The notes under the pieces were generated by a model that was not told where the DNA came from, made no database searches, and saw nothing but the letters and a program-made list of their open reading frames with translations. From Cinclus cinclus (lineage: Eukaryota > Chordata > Aves > Passeriformes > Cinclidae): a stretch of DNA of 64,000 nucleotides. The translations under genes and the position numbers were made by a program. Location of the stretch: positions 6,390,216-6,454,215 of the forward strand of contig NC_085056.1 in the NCBI RefSeq assembly GCF_963662255.1. Reading direction: 5' to 3'. Position 1 is the first letter of the stretch. Each line of letters starts with the position of its first letter. Below, one piece after another: positions 38,037 through 51,100 of this stretch.

Positions 38037-38120
38037 GGCAGCGCGGCCGCCACTCGCAGAGCGGCTTCTTGGCGGAGCCCCGCAGGCGCGGCCAATGAGG
38101 AGGCGGCGCTCTGGGTGGGG

Positions 38121-38132
38121 GCCGCCATTTTG
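38121..38132 (+). promoter_or_regulatory. YY1-type motif in the KATNB1 CpG island
   Basis: GCCGCCATTTTG is the well-known extended YY1 site, often found at or just after the start of TATA-less transcripts. Here it reads on the plus strand, opposite to KATNB1, so it could mark a divergent transcript start or act as an ordinary site. Confidence 0.4.
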
Positions 38133-38359
38133 CGGGGCCGCCCTGAGGGGTGGGGGCCGGGCTGGTCCTGCCCTGCAGCCGGTTCGGGTCCTGCAGCCTC
38201 TCCGCAGGTTCCGTGAGGGTGGCCGGGGTGTTTCCCGGGCTTCGCAGCTCGCGCTCCGCCGATGGTTGTGCCCAATTAGGTGTTTCATGGATGTCACGGG
38301 CACAGCCTCGGCGGGAGCGCGACTCCTGCAAGGCTTCTGTGCCTCTCGCCGCCCGGTTG

Positions 38360-39585
38360 AGGTCCGGTCGTGCCGCTTGTGCGTGTTTCTCGCTATCTTT
38401 GAAACCAATTATTCCATCAACTGAGAAAAATCAAATTAATTTGACACTACTCCTTGATAATTACGCAAGAATGCAGGCTCAATTTCAAGGATCACATCCT
38501 TTCAAGCTCAGGATTGATGCATGCTGAAAGAGGGAAATCGGGCAAGAACTCCAGGCGACCTTCGTGGATGGATAGGGGGCTGCTGAGCAGCAGAGTAAAA
38601 ACGACTACTGCAGAAAACAAGACTTTTTTTCTCAGAAAGAAAAAATAAACTTTCAGGAAGTGGAAACGAGGACAGGTGGCCTTGGAGGACTACCAGGAAA
38701 TCCTCTGGCTAGGGGACTTGGGGCTAAATGATTTTTAAGGGCCGTTCCAACCCTGTAATGTCTGATTCTGTAATGCATTTGCTGATGGTTTGGCAGCTGC
38801 TGTGTCCCCAGTGCCTGTAACAGGATTTTAAAATTAATTTATTCTGGTGTCTTTTCTGGTATTGAATTAACACTGATGAGTTCATAACCACAATGTTATA
38901 TGGGGCAATGTTTTCTCATTACAGGGCTCTAGATGAGGTCAAAGAAATGTTACGTTTGTGAACTCACCAGTTCAAAACCTCTGCTTATGCAAAACTGAAT
39001 TATGAATTAGTTAAAATAATATGCTGGAAAATAATCAGTTTTCCTAAATAATCCCACTCCTGCTGCCAGCAGCTATGGAACAGATTTGGAAAAAAACAAA
39101 CCCTGAAAGACTGTGCATGGTTTGTCTCCCCTACTGAACTAGACTTTAGGGCTAAGGTCCCATTCAGATGGAGTTTCATGAGGAGACAATTGATGTAACT
39201 GTAGATGGGCCTTAGAACAAAATAGGGAAAAGGAAAATGTGCAGAACACTGCAAAGTAATTAAAATCTCCACAAATCTGATAGTGAAAGATTTACTGCAG
39301 GCAGCTCCAGAAAAGGAATGAAGAGATCAGTCACACCCGAGGTGCCCAGCTGGGTGAGGACTCCTGAGCAGCATCCCTTTAGGAGAATGTTTTTGTTTTG
39401 TTTTTTTTTCCCTATTGTGCCAACTGCTTATCCCTAGAACAAGAAGGGGGATATCAGAGGGAAACTGCAATGGGACATGGATTAAAATATTTCACAGAGG
39501 AGCTTCAATGCCAAGTTCCTGGGGGGCTGACTTGTACACCCGCCCTGCTGTGGCACTCATTCCCAGTCCCTGCAGAGTGTCTGCT
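38360..39585. other. KATNB1-DRC7 intergenic region and possible DRC7 3' UTR
   Basis: No coding sequence is seen between the KATNB1 promoter and the DRC7 stop codon. A minus-strand AATAAA (TTTATT on plus at 38838-38843) could end a DRC7 3' untranslated region of about 0.75 kb. I searched here for the missing DRC7 C-terminal residues and found nothing that matches them. Confidence 0.45.
38725..38778 (+). mobile_element. CR1 3'-end remnant
   Basis: The stretch AATGATTTTTAAGGGCC followed by a TTCCAACCC and ATGTCTGATTCTGTAATG tail matches the typical CR1 3' end (TGATCTTTAAGGTCCCTTCCAACCC...ATTCTATGATTCTATG). It is short and diverged. Confidence 0.55.
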
Positions 39586-42068
39586 TCAGACAGTGGAGCT
39601 GGTTGCAGTGTGATGGGTAAGGGATTCAGCCTCCCCTCCGATGTGCTGACTCTCATTATCCAAGGAATTCTGCTCCTCTTCCAGCACCTGTGAGGGAACA
39701 AGCAACCAGAAGTCAGGGAGAGAGAAAAGTGAAGAGCAAGAGCACAACTCAATTCACAGAGATGAGATGAAGGAAACCATAGACTGGAGCTGATTTATTT
39801 TTGAAGGGGAGCAAAAAGTTTGAGATGAGGTCTTATGAGAAGAAGAAAACAAGGGGAATCAAAACATGGAGCAGGAAAAGGCAGCAAATCCACATGTTTT
39901 GCCTCACTAGAGTCAAGAAGCCCTGGAGAACCACGTAATTTCTGACTGAGATAAGGTCTACATTTGACCCTGGGACTATTTTGTTCTTTGATTTCACATG
40001 CTAATTACAAATAAAAATGCATATATTTATATATATATATATATACAGGCATATTTATGACTCTTTTAAAATACTCCTCCTATAATCCCTATTATCAACT
40101 AATAATTCTTAATTATTTTCTCTAGTAACTAAACAAAATAACACAGTAATCATTCTCGGTGGTGCAAATTTTTCCAGCAAGTCAGAAGATGACCACAGCA
40201 TGACCATGTTACATTTCCCTGGGAAGGCAGTTAAAACTGTGCTGACTTACACCATACTGTGATTTGTCCCAATGTATTTTAATTATATTAAAAGCTCTTC
40301 AGAGGTAATTCCTGATAGAGAAAAAGCTGACTCTGGATTTCTTTGAGTACATGTATTGAATGCTGACATTAATGAAGTTTACCTACCGTGGCTTCTTGCT
40401 GTTGTCCTCTCTTTGCAGTGCTGTACATTGAAATTGACAATTTAATATTGGCTTCTTCATCCTCACGGGCCATCAAAATATTTAGTATCTTCCAAGAAAT
40501 CAGAAGAAAGACCCCTCAGCTTTCCCACATAATTAGTGTACCTTTACATGCTTGATCTGCTAGAGCAGATGCTGCATACAAGAATTGTAAAATAAGCTTA
40601 AATATAGATCTGTGCAAATATGTCCATGTCCTACTGACAGTAGTCTTAATTTTAGATTACCACTGTGTATAAAATTCTTGAATGCAATTACTGATATTAA
40701 TTGATAAGAAAGCTTTTCTGGAGTCACATTTTTGGCACTACTTTAGAAATTGCACTGATAGCTTTGGCTTATTCTCTTTTACAGGATATGCAGCACAAGC
40801 AATGGGAATATTTTGTCTGTTGATACATCAAGACTGAGAAATTTGGCAAGGTAGCTCATGAGGTCACAGTGAACTAGCTTCAAATTTCTGTGGAAAAAAT
40901 GTGATTTTTGCAAAGTTGTTCTTAATTATTAATATTCTGGGCTAATATAGTAGAGCATTCCCTCTGCAGCTCCTTCAGGGATTTCTCTTCCTCAAAAAAA
41001 CATTAAAAGAAATTCAATAGCTGTGCCTCCATCTGCCAGAATGATTGTATTTATCATGAAGAACACAGATCTGTTACACCAGTCAGTGTGATTAGCAGTA
41101 CAAGGCAAAGTGTTTTATGAAGTATTTCCCTACAGCTGCTCACACAAGTCACTTCAGTTTTTTGGATAAGGTTTTCTGGCAATGTCTAGCACCTAGATAT
41201 AGTATTACATACAATATCCTTTCTTTTTGGCCTCATTCCTGGGCAAATGGCAGGTAGGCTTTCATGATGCCCCAACTCATATATTGTCATTTGCTCTCTG
41301 AAATGTTTCCTCACAGACAAGGAAGACTAAAAGCAGGAGTAGGAGAGTGTGTGACTCTCCATAAATATATTACAGCTACATCTTCACTGAACAATGCCCG
41401 AGTAGCAAGCATAATAATTCAGCATGGAGACCAGCTTGTCTTACTTTTATCACAGTTTACAATGAGGAGGTGTTGGCAACCAGTCAGCTGAAACTACTTC
41501 TACACCTGATCAGCTCTGACACTACAAACACCTCCCTGTTACCTCTGCTTCAGAGTCCCGGACTTGGTGCTTCAGCTCCTTCTGTTCTGCTCTCAGCTCC
41601 CACAGCAAGTCATACAGATGGAGCATGTTCCTGTGTTTCTCTGAGGACCATGGCTGGAAGCAGGTAAGTCAGTGAAAAACAGCAGCACTCCCTGGGTGCA
41701 TGTGATCAGGTACTCTGCTGGCACAAACTGGCACAATCCTGCTACAGCCAAGAAAGCTAAAACACTAATTTCCATCTTTGAAACATCAAAACTATGGTCA
41801 GCACAGGTTTTATCAGACTTCATTTTGATTTGGAATCCATCAGTAATGTGAGCCAGATGGCACGTCTTGCACTAAATCCCTATTTATAATCTCTGTTTGG
41901 TTTTCTTAAGTGAAATTGTGCAGCATCACTGCAGAATTTACTGGAAGGCTTCTGCCTCTGGTTACAGACTTGCACTGATGCTATTAGTGGGGTGACCCTT
42001 CATCCCTGATGAAATCATTTGGCTTAATGGCAGCACTCCACTTCTTTTGGTGTATCTTTTATTTATGG

Positions 42069-42122
<54 letters not shown>

Positions 42123-45100
42123 GCCTCAGCATCTTGCTCTGCATCCTCAGGGTAAACACTGGGAGATCTAAGAAATGATAGGACACAAGAAGTCCACAGC
42201 AGAAAGAGATGCAGAACACAAGTGTCTGCCTTTGCTGCTCTGTTCTCACTCTTCTTGAAGAGGGAACAACAGAGGAAATTTCAGCTTCCCTGCCAGGAAT
42301 CTGGAGAACTGAATAGAACTAACAGCTGCTGAACCTGCATTTTGCAGGATCCCAGGGGATGTGGAGTCTGCCTGATGACCAGAGCTGAGATGACCTCAGG
42401 CATGGCTAGAGCAGGCATGTCATGTAACATTATGTCCTGCACTCCCAGTCACTCCCAGCATGGCAGTGCATCTCCTGGGCTGCTGGTGTTGTCAGCCTGG
42501 AGGTGTGCAGGTGGAGTAGAGGAGCAGCATGGAATATGTCATGTGTGTAGTTTTTTCACTGACATTTCACCACTGTGTCTTGTGGTCTTCATACCTCGTA
42601 TTTGACAGTGTTTTCTCTGCTCAGGAAGATTTCATCTTCTCTCTTCTCCCTCCCTATTACTCTGCAGAAAACCACCTTTGAGGCAATGGTGTCATGAAGC
42701 TCGAGGTGATATGTCAGCTGGATGATATCATCTATGACCATAAAGATACGTTCCTCTATATCTTCATCAGCAGGCTTTTCCGGATTTCTGTGGAAATACT
42801 CCTTGATTTGCTAATGGAGAGTGAGAAAAAGATACAGAAGCAATTTAGACAACACAAAACTGGCAAATTAACAGATTTGGGTAAAACCCCAAGGTAAAAA
42901 TTGTGCTTTTCTGCTTGCATCTCTTGGCCAGTGGTCCTAGAGTTCTTGCCTTAAAAAAACCCAACCACAAAGCTGCTTAGAGCAATACAGAAGTTTCCTA
43001 TTTGTGGAGCAGAGTATGCTTTCCAAGCTCCAAGTTAGCTTGGGATGCACCCCTGCCTGAGGGAACTGCAGGAAGCAAGGTATTTTGGAGAAAAGCAAAG
43101 CTTCCCACATTTCCGAGCACAGAGGAGGAAAAGGTAGCATGTTTAGTGCTAGTCCAAAGACAGACCACTGCATGGCTCTATCTTGTCAGGTGAAGTGTCT
43201 GACCCACACATACTGCCAGATGTCAGATTTCCTCCTCCTTCTGTTCTGCAAACCAGACTTGACAAGAGAAAGAGGTAGATTACCTGCCTGTAACAAATCA
43301 GAGTGATGGGACAAAATTCATCAGGAACCTAAAATGATACTAGTTTGGGCTTAGCACACAAAATCTTCTTCCTAGTTTTGAATCTTGAGAAAATTTTGTT
43401 CCAAAATCATAGTCACTTTTTTTTTCTTTCCTCTGACACACAATTTCCAAGCCTTAGTTTCCTAGTTTAATTCTATCTGCTCAATGCAGTTCCTGACAAC
43501 TGGTCACACTGTACCTCTCTGTCAGGCAAACAACTGTGAGACACAGCAGCTGAACAACGCTTGGATGTCTCATCTGGAGTTTTGCCTCAGCCATGCCCAC
43601 TGAAAATGAACCAAAGCCCCAGGCAGTATGTTTTGCATAGTTTAAATATCACAGTGACACATATTTTTCTGTTCCATACCACTATAGGCCGGGGGTTAGC
43701 ATCAGCTGTGATGCCAGTGTTTTCCATTTCCTTGTCTCTTTTGCCAAACTCTATGTGCCGCATGTGCAGGAAGTCCTCCCGCCCCACAAAGTACTCTGTC
43801 ATCTCAGTAGCATTTTCAAAACGTTTCCAGAGGCCATCAACTCGTGCTGTGTGGTAGAACTCCACTGTGTGCCCAGTCTCAGGATCCAGTGACGTGTAGG
43901 AGTGAGCTAAGGACAAATCACATACGTTTTCAGAGTTGGGAACTGGAATACACTGAACATAAATACGTCCAAGGGAGGTCTCATTTTCTTCAGCTTTAGC
44001 AACAGATCTGATGCAGGACTTATCCCCAGCTGCACAACACTGAGAGAACAAACATAATCCCAAAGAGAAAATTTCTGCTTCTATAAATTCTACTTAAAAG
44101 AGTAGAAATGTATCACCCTGATATGTTGGGGAAGATGAAACAGTAAAACCTTATAAATATGATTGCCTGGCAAAAGATTTTGAGAATATGGAAACTATAA
44201 ACGAGATTGAAATGAAAGCCATCTTTGAGATACAAAACCTTAGTTACTGAACAACTAAAAAACAATAGTATTGGTTTTTTTAAAAAAAAAACTGAAAGTA
44301 ATCCCCTCTTGATTGAACAATTCCCTCTGCTTGCAGACAGGTCCAAGAGTCAGAGAAGACCCTACTAGCTTGGCAAAAGAGGTCCAAAAAGTAGTTTTTG
44401 AGGTTTAAAATGTAGCACAGTATGGTGATGTAATAATTCTTATAGGCCATATGTAAATGCTATAGGATTTGTATAGATTAGTTAGTAAAAATTAGAATAT
44501 TCAGCACAGAAGAAAATTTATTGTATTGTAATGGGAACCTCACTCTCTTAGCTCTTACCTCTTACTTTTTACTCTCTTACTCTTTTGCCCTTCCTTTTAC
44601 TATTACTCTTAACTCTCAGCTCTTACTTTTTACTTTCTTACTCTCTTGCTCTCTTGGGCCTGCTCCAAGCTGTGACTGGCAGCTCCAAACAGGGCCCTTT
44701 CACCCATACCCTTTACAATAAGCCACAAGTTCCAAGACCTAGCTTCAAAAATCTATCGTCCCCGTCTGTCCCAACCATCCAACTCCACAATGCTCCTACA
44801 CTGATACACTTGATAACTGTGTATTTTTCTAATACACAGAAAACTGCATAGCTGGGGGAGCACTGCCCAGGACTGCAAACCATCAATTCAATTCTCTACT
44901 CTTCACTGCAGACTATTTTATTTATCCAGGCAATTTATCCCACAAGTATCCTGTCCCCCCTGCCTTTCAGCTTTGGGCTTTTGCCCCTGTTAGAAGGGAG
45001 TCATGTGAAATCCCATGAGCTGCAGTGGCTGCCCAGATGAGCTGGAATACCTTTAAGAAGGAGGGGGTGTCCTGGCCTGAAATGGTCTGTGATCAGCTGT

Positions 45101-48100
45101 GTTTGTTTATTCACTTCTCTCATATACAACAGGTCTTCTCGGTGTTTAAACCATTCCTTCACCTCCAGTTCTTCAGTACCTGGGAGGAGACAAATCATTT
45201 TGCAACCTTAGGTTACCCTGTTGGAGGTGGCAAAATTCTGATGAGCTCTCAGTGTCCATGCCAGCACCCTGTGCTTCTGATGCAGCCTCAGTGGACATGG
45301 TACGGCCACTGGAACTGCCCCTGTGCACAGGGGAATTTTGTATGTGAATCAATCTACATTTGAGTAAATGAATTATAATCTAAGAGGGTCTATTCCTCTC
45401 CATCAACCAGAACTAGAGTAATGAGCTCAGGAATAGAACATAACATGGCAAAGGGCCATGGATGGGCAAGAGAAATTCTATCCCAAATACTTAATGATGG
45501 TGTCAGGAGATTGGAGCATCACACTATTGAAGAAGGCTGAGGGCAGGACACTGTAAGTCCAGTTAGGAATCTGCACAGGTTTTTGGACCAGCTGTTAAAA
45601 AATAGTGTTTGCATGTACAGAGATATTCTTAGGCTGTAGCTGCCCCTTTCTGTGGCCCCTTTTGACACCAATGAGGAGGTGAGGATAGTGACACTATTGG
45701 ATCAAATCAAACCAGCCTTCCATTTCTCTGAAGACTGAAAATCCAAGCAGCTGACTTGTGACACTGAACAGTTTCACTGGTGTATAAAACAGATTGAAGC
45801 TCTTGTGAAAACCCCTAGCAATGCTGGAAAGTCCAAGGGCTCAAAAGACTAAGCATGATGAAGAGTGCGAGGATATGGCAAATAATTTCCCCACAGAGGT
45901 GAAAGGAAAATGAGAAAGAACAAGACACTGGCAGGAAGGGGACCATCTCCCCCATTCCATCAGCATGCCCCAGGCTGTTTACTCAGTGTGAGGAGTGTGT
46001 TCATTCATCCCTCTTACGGTCTGAGTCTGCATAGACAGTGAGGCGTTCCACCAGCCCATCTCCATTCGCGTACGCTGCCCATTTCTCCAGTTTTGCTTTA
46101 TCATACAGGATCACCTTCTTCCCCCGGGAAAAGGGATTCTCATATTCTGCAGTGGGCAAGAGAGATGTCAGACAAATTGACGCCCCTGTAGTCAGCCCAA
46201 ACAAAAAAGGAATTTAAGAGGGAATAAAACATAGTCTAATGGACATTAGGCATTTATTTATCATGCTCTGCTGGTAATAAAGCTGGTCAGACCCTGCCCG
46301 TTGTCCTTTAATGTTATAATGGTATAGTAACCTTTTTCTCTCCCCAAACAGGTATTTGATAATGCAGGAGCAGTCCCTTGTGCATAGCAGTAACAGAAAG
46401 ACCATCCCAGGCAAAATTCCCAGCTGGTAGGAAAACACAGTGTGGGGTATGTGTCTGTGGGGGATGAGACAGCATAGCACTGAGGGCAGCCACTTGAACC
46501 AGTAGTTGTTGTGGCCTTCATATACTATGCTTCACTGATACTGTCTGACCACCCTGAAGGGAGAACCCAGTGAGACAGACAAATGTCCCAAATCCACTGA
46601 AAGGTCAGCTTGGTGCAAGCAAAAAGCAAAGGAAGAACACTTACCTCTGTAAGAGACCCTAATTTGGGTTACCCATGACAGTGGCATCTCAAAGCTCATG
46701 CCTATTTCCCCTTTTTCCTGCTGAAACAGAAGCAGAGATTTGTGGTTTTGGCAGCATCTCTTACTGTGCTAGGAGGCATTTTGGTCCTGGTGAACCACAG
46801 TGATCAGAGCTCAGCTCATGTGAGGCTGTGCCCTGGGGAGCACCATGGCACAGTTATGACAGCACATCCCTACTCGAGCCTAATGCAATTATCTTCTCCT
46901 GGCTACTGCTCATGCTGGCAGGGAATCAATGTGGGAATCACCAAAATGACCAGATTATTTTATATAGACCCTGGAGGACTCTTTGCTCCCCAGTTATGGG
47001 CACAGACTGAGGAGACACCAGGAAGGAATTATTATTTGCATTCCTCTGTCCGGCTGTGTGGGTGCAATGCCTGTTTTTCTCCCAGTAGAACATTTCTTTG
47101 CCTCTAGTACACAGCATTTTTTGTATATTAGAGGACACACATTATTTCTGCATTTTGTTGGCAGGTCCACCTTGCAGCCAGGAGGGGAAGGTGACCAGCA
47201 TAGAGAGAATGTCCACAAAAATCTCATTCTGGATTTTATTTTTTAAAATTATTTCACCCCAAGGGCCAATGCACTGGAGACCTATAGAGATCCCTAGCCA
47301 CTTAAGACACCTGAAGTACCACCTGGGGTCCTGCTTCAGAAAGCACAAGAACTCTTCTAGACTGAGAAGGAATCTAAACCTGGCCAGAGTAGAAGGGATC
47401 TGACCTGGAGAGGGCAGCAGGCAGGCAGATATTCCCGGGCCTATAGACACACTGGTTCCATACACTGCTCAAGAGTATGGCTTGGGTCACTCACCACGTC
47501 ATCTGTGTCTTTCTTGGGTGACTCTGTGGGTGACTGAGAGGGCTTGTTTCTCTCTGAAAACATAATTTCCCAGCAAAGAGAATCACTCAAGTCAAAGCTG
47601 AGATCCTAGGGCATACAGGAAAAACTGTTTTAACTACAGGGCATTGTCAAGGGCCTGACACTAAACTTGATCACTGCATCAATATGTCTGTGGTACTCTG
47701 GACCTGCATGGGTGTCAGAGACTTTAGGAACTCTAGAGATCTGGACCTCAGTGAGGTGAGCTCCTCAAACCCTTGGCTGGCTGCTGGGACTCCAAAGACT
47801 CTTCCTGTGCCTAGAAATTGTAGAACCCCTTCCTTGTGGTACCTCTTGTTCAGATGTGGGGAAGCTGCTGGAAATGCTTCTGCCTCCTTCCTCGGGGCAA
47901 GTATGGCTCCAAGGGCAAGCTGATCTGACTCAGACCCTCACCTCCCAGACTCTGATGTCTGCTGGGGAACAGCTGAGGTATGGGAAGAGCCTAATCAAGA
48001 TGTTACCCACCTTGAGCTATGCCTGACAGACCCAAAATATCCTCTGCCTCAAAAGCTGTTGTTTGAGAGGAGTGCCTAGCCAGCCTTAAAAGCTGAAACT

Positions 48101-51100
48101 CGTGCACTGTAGGGATTTAATAGATGTGATCTCCATTTGCTAGCTCAGAGTCTGGGATGCCCTGGAGTAGTCCCATAGTCTATGTAATCAGACCAACACA
48201 ACCAAAACCAACACAAGGAACGGTTAAATGGAAACTGGAGCACTACTGGTTTTGGATTTCCCAGGACTCAAGTTAGCCCAGCCGTCCCTCACGTGCCCAG
48301 GGTGCTAAGGGCTCCCTACCTTGCAGCCTTTCCGGCAGTCCTGCATGTTCACCCAGTAGTTCCTGTGGTTCCAGATGCTCTCAATGCCAAGGAAGCACGC
48401 ATCCGTGGTGCTGTGCTGATTTCCTGTGAACGGGTTGATGAAGAAGGTCTCTGGAACCTTCCTCTTCCCAGGCAGCACCAGAACCCACGCGTGCACCCGT
48501 AAGCCATGCAAAGGGTCTCGCTTGGGCATTCCCACCTCCTGCAGCACAGAGGATAGAGCAATAATTATTGCCATTTTACTGACACTTTAATCCGACCCAA
48601 GGGCAATCTTACCTTTCCTCTGCCCAGCTCTAAAGAACTCCAGGCTCTTAATGTGAGGTAGTGCATACCCAGCATGTTCCTGTGCCAGCACTGTGCTCCT
48701 GGAGCTAACTGCACATGGCCATGATCAAGGCTGTCTTCACAGAGAAGTGAGCTCCTCTCTTTGGCCAGCCATTACCTGTGTCTCAGCTCTTCTTCCTGGA
48801 GCTCACAGGAAGATGGACCTTGCTAACTCACCATGACCACCTCCTCTTCTCTTTCCTCCTCTTGTGCAGATTCAGTTTCTTCCTCCTTCTTGGCCTGCTG
48901 AAGCTCAAACTTGCTCTGTGGGTCTAAAGGGTACTTAATTCTGTACTTGTTGGGATCCTCCTCTTCTGGTACCTGCAAAAGCAGGGTATTACTGTGAAAC
49001 CCAGCAGAGATCAAGAGAAGGAAGTAAATGTATGGCTTACAGGTATCTCCCAGTTCCCAACACTTGGCAGTTTGCAATATTGCACCTGGTGAGCAGAAAT
49101 TCACTGAAGTCAAAAAGGTCTTGCAAGGAGCTGTAGAAAAATCACTAAAAAAAGATTCCTTTGGTCTTCCTTTGGTTTTACTCAGTCCCTGGTATGGACT
49201 GAAACCCAGTGTGAACTTGATGCTCTTCCCCCTAGCTTAGCTCTGGAGCTCACTGGACATGAACACACTGAGCCTGTGTGCTGGGCTCCTCCCTGCCCAC
49301 TCGCTGCAGCTCTCACCTCTGGGGGCTTCCTGAGCAGTGGGCACAGCTCCTGAGTCTGGTCCAGGGAGCACATCTCGAGGGTGGCATATCCATGTACACA
49401 GTAGGCATCGTAGCCAGCCCCGATCAGCAGGGAGCACAGCAGCACAGTGAAGTCAAAGCAGTTCCCTCGCCGGTATTTCAGAATGGTGGTTGGGGAGTAG
49501 AGTGAACTGGGCTTGAGAGAGAGAGATGCATGTTCACAGTGCTTGTCTTGTGGAGCTGAAACATGCGCCAGGCAGAGAGCATGGGAGAGAGGTATTGCCC
49601 ATATCCCTGGGCTCTGCACCCTTAGGGGTTCTGGTACATAACATTCCTTTAAAAGCCACAGACTCTAAAACTCCCCTCCAAAGTGATATGGGGAAACTCT
49701 GACCCCAACCTGGTGACAAATTTAACCACAGGAAGGGAAGGACATGACAAACTCATCAAACTGCTGAAAACCTAACACTAATCACAATCCTGGAATGTGA
49801 CTTCCCTCTATCTCCTGCTGTTCTGCCTACAATACTTCCAGGAAAACACCCATAAGGTAAATTATAGCTCACAGGAGGAAACATATTTCCTTCTGGCCTT
49901 CACTGGTAAGCAATAAAAAGTGTCAGTACACACATACTGCATACAGAGAGTTTCTGCTCCCTGTCGGTTCTCAGACATCACCTAAGGTGATCAAGGCAGT
50001 CTTCATCTGCTAAATGGAGAGACCTTCTGTGTGGTCACAAAGTGCCAGAGCTCCTCTTGAGACCCTGGGACTCTTGGGACAGCCCAACTCTGTGGCTGGT
50101 GTAGATTGTTTAGGTCACTCTGCAGTCTTTGCTAGCAAGTAGTGTGTTCTTAGCTGATTCTCATCAAGAACTTGTCCCAGCTCTGGCATCATCCCTTTTT
50201 GCTAACCTAGAAATCTCCCTTTAGACATCCCAAAATATCCCCAGATATGGGAAAAGAAATGCCTGAAAGTCCCTAAGAACAGGTCACTTGAGGCCAAGTA
50301 TCATCCCCTAGGGTTTAGGTGCTCCTCTGTTCCAAGGTGTCTTGGTTTTCAGAGGGGAAGCTTGTCAGCATTTGCCTCCCACAGTGCTCCAGCTGCTCAT
50401 CTGGACTGGCTGAAAGCAGGGTCGGGTCTTGAAGAAATGGTGCTTAATTACTTAAAAGGTACCACACTGAACATGCACTGGGACTGTGGGTCTGACAGAA
50501 TGTACAGGGTCTGGGAAAATCATGGGGTAGCCTAAACAGTAAGGGGATTGTGGAAGTGTCAAAGACCTTTGTAATCCCAGCCACTGGGACTTCCCCACTG
50601 TGTCCTGCTGAAAGGCCCATCTGTCACCTATAATGTCTCACTGCAGCCCCTTTCTTACCGGTGTGATTGGGCACTTGAGGGGCTCCATGATGAGGTAATC
50701 ACAGACGAAGCTGGCACAGTCTGACCAGTAGTACAGATCTGGGAAAGGCAGCAGGGTTGGCCTCACTGTGGTGCTCACAAACTTCTGTAGGGCAACAAGA
50801 GGAGTTTGGCTAGCCAACAGGCCTTTGGCAGTCTCCTGTCCAAAGCCATGCTGAGACCACCCCTGGATGTTGCAGATCAAATTCAGGATCTTTCTACAGC
50901 ATATAAATAGCGTTAATATCCCTTCTCTCCAGTTCCAAGATGGAAATTTTATAGGATTGGGAGGCTGAAAGTTCAACCTCAAACACATTTCAGATGTGAA
51001 AAGCCAGTTCTTCTGGCTTTTACATCCTCCAGGATTTTTTTTTTTTTTTTTGCCTTCTATGTTAATGGTACAACAAAGTTTGGGAAAACCTGGTACAAAA

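Larger units (their letters stand above)
37560..38360 (-). promoter_or_regulatory. KATNB1: KATNB1 CpG-island promoter
   Basis: CpG-dense region covering the KATNB1 start codon (37636) and about 700 bases upstream. It contains two CCAAT boxes on the plus strand (37999-38003 and 38092-38096), an X-box-like element (38023-38036) and a YY1-type GCCGCCATTTTG (38121-38132). The long open frames here, such as 37497-38216 plus, are by-products of GC composition. Confidence 0.75.

Noticed and set aside
37497..38216. Open frame of 239 aa on the plus strand opposite KATNB1
   Set aside because: Arg/Gly/Pro/Ala-rich composition with no homology I can see; explained by the KATNB1 CpG island, although a divergent non-coding transcript remains possible.
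47142..47465. Minus-strand frame of 107 aa in a DRC7 intron, hydrophobic at parts
   Set aside because: No homology recognised, not needed by the DRC7 splice chain, and no splice borders; probably chance or an old repeat.
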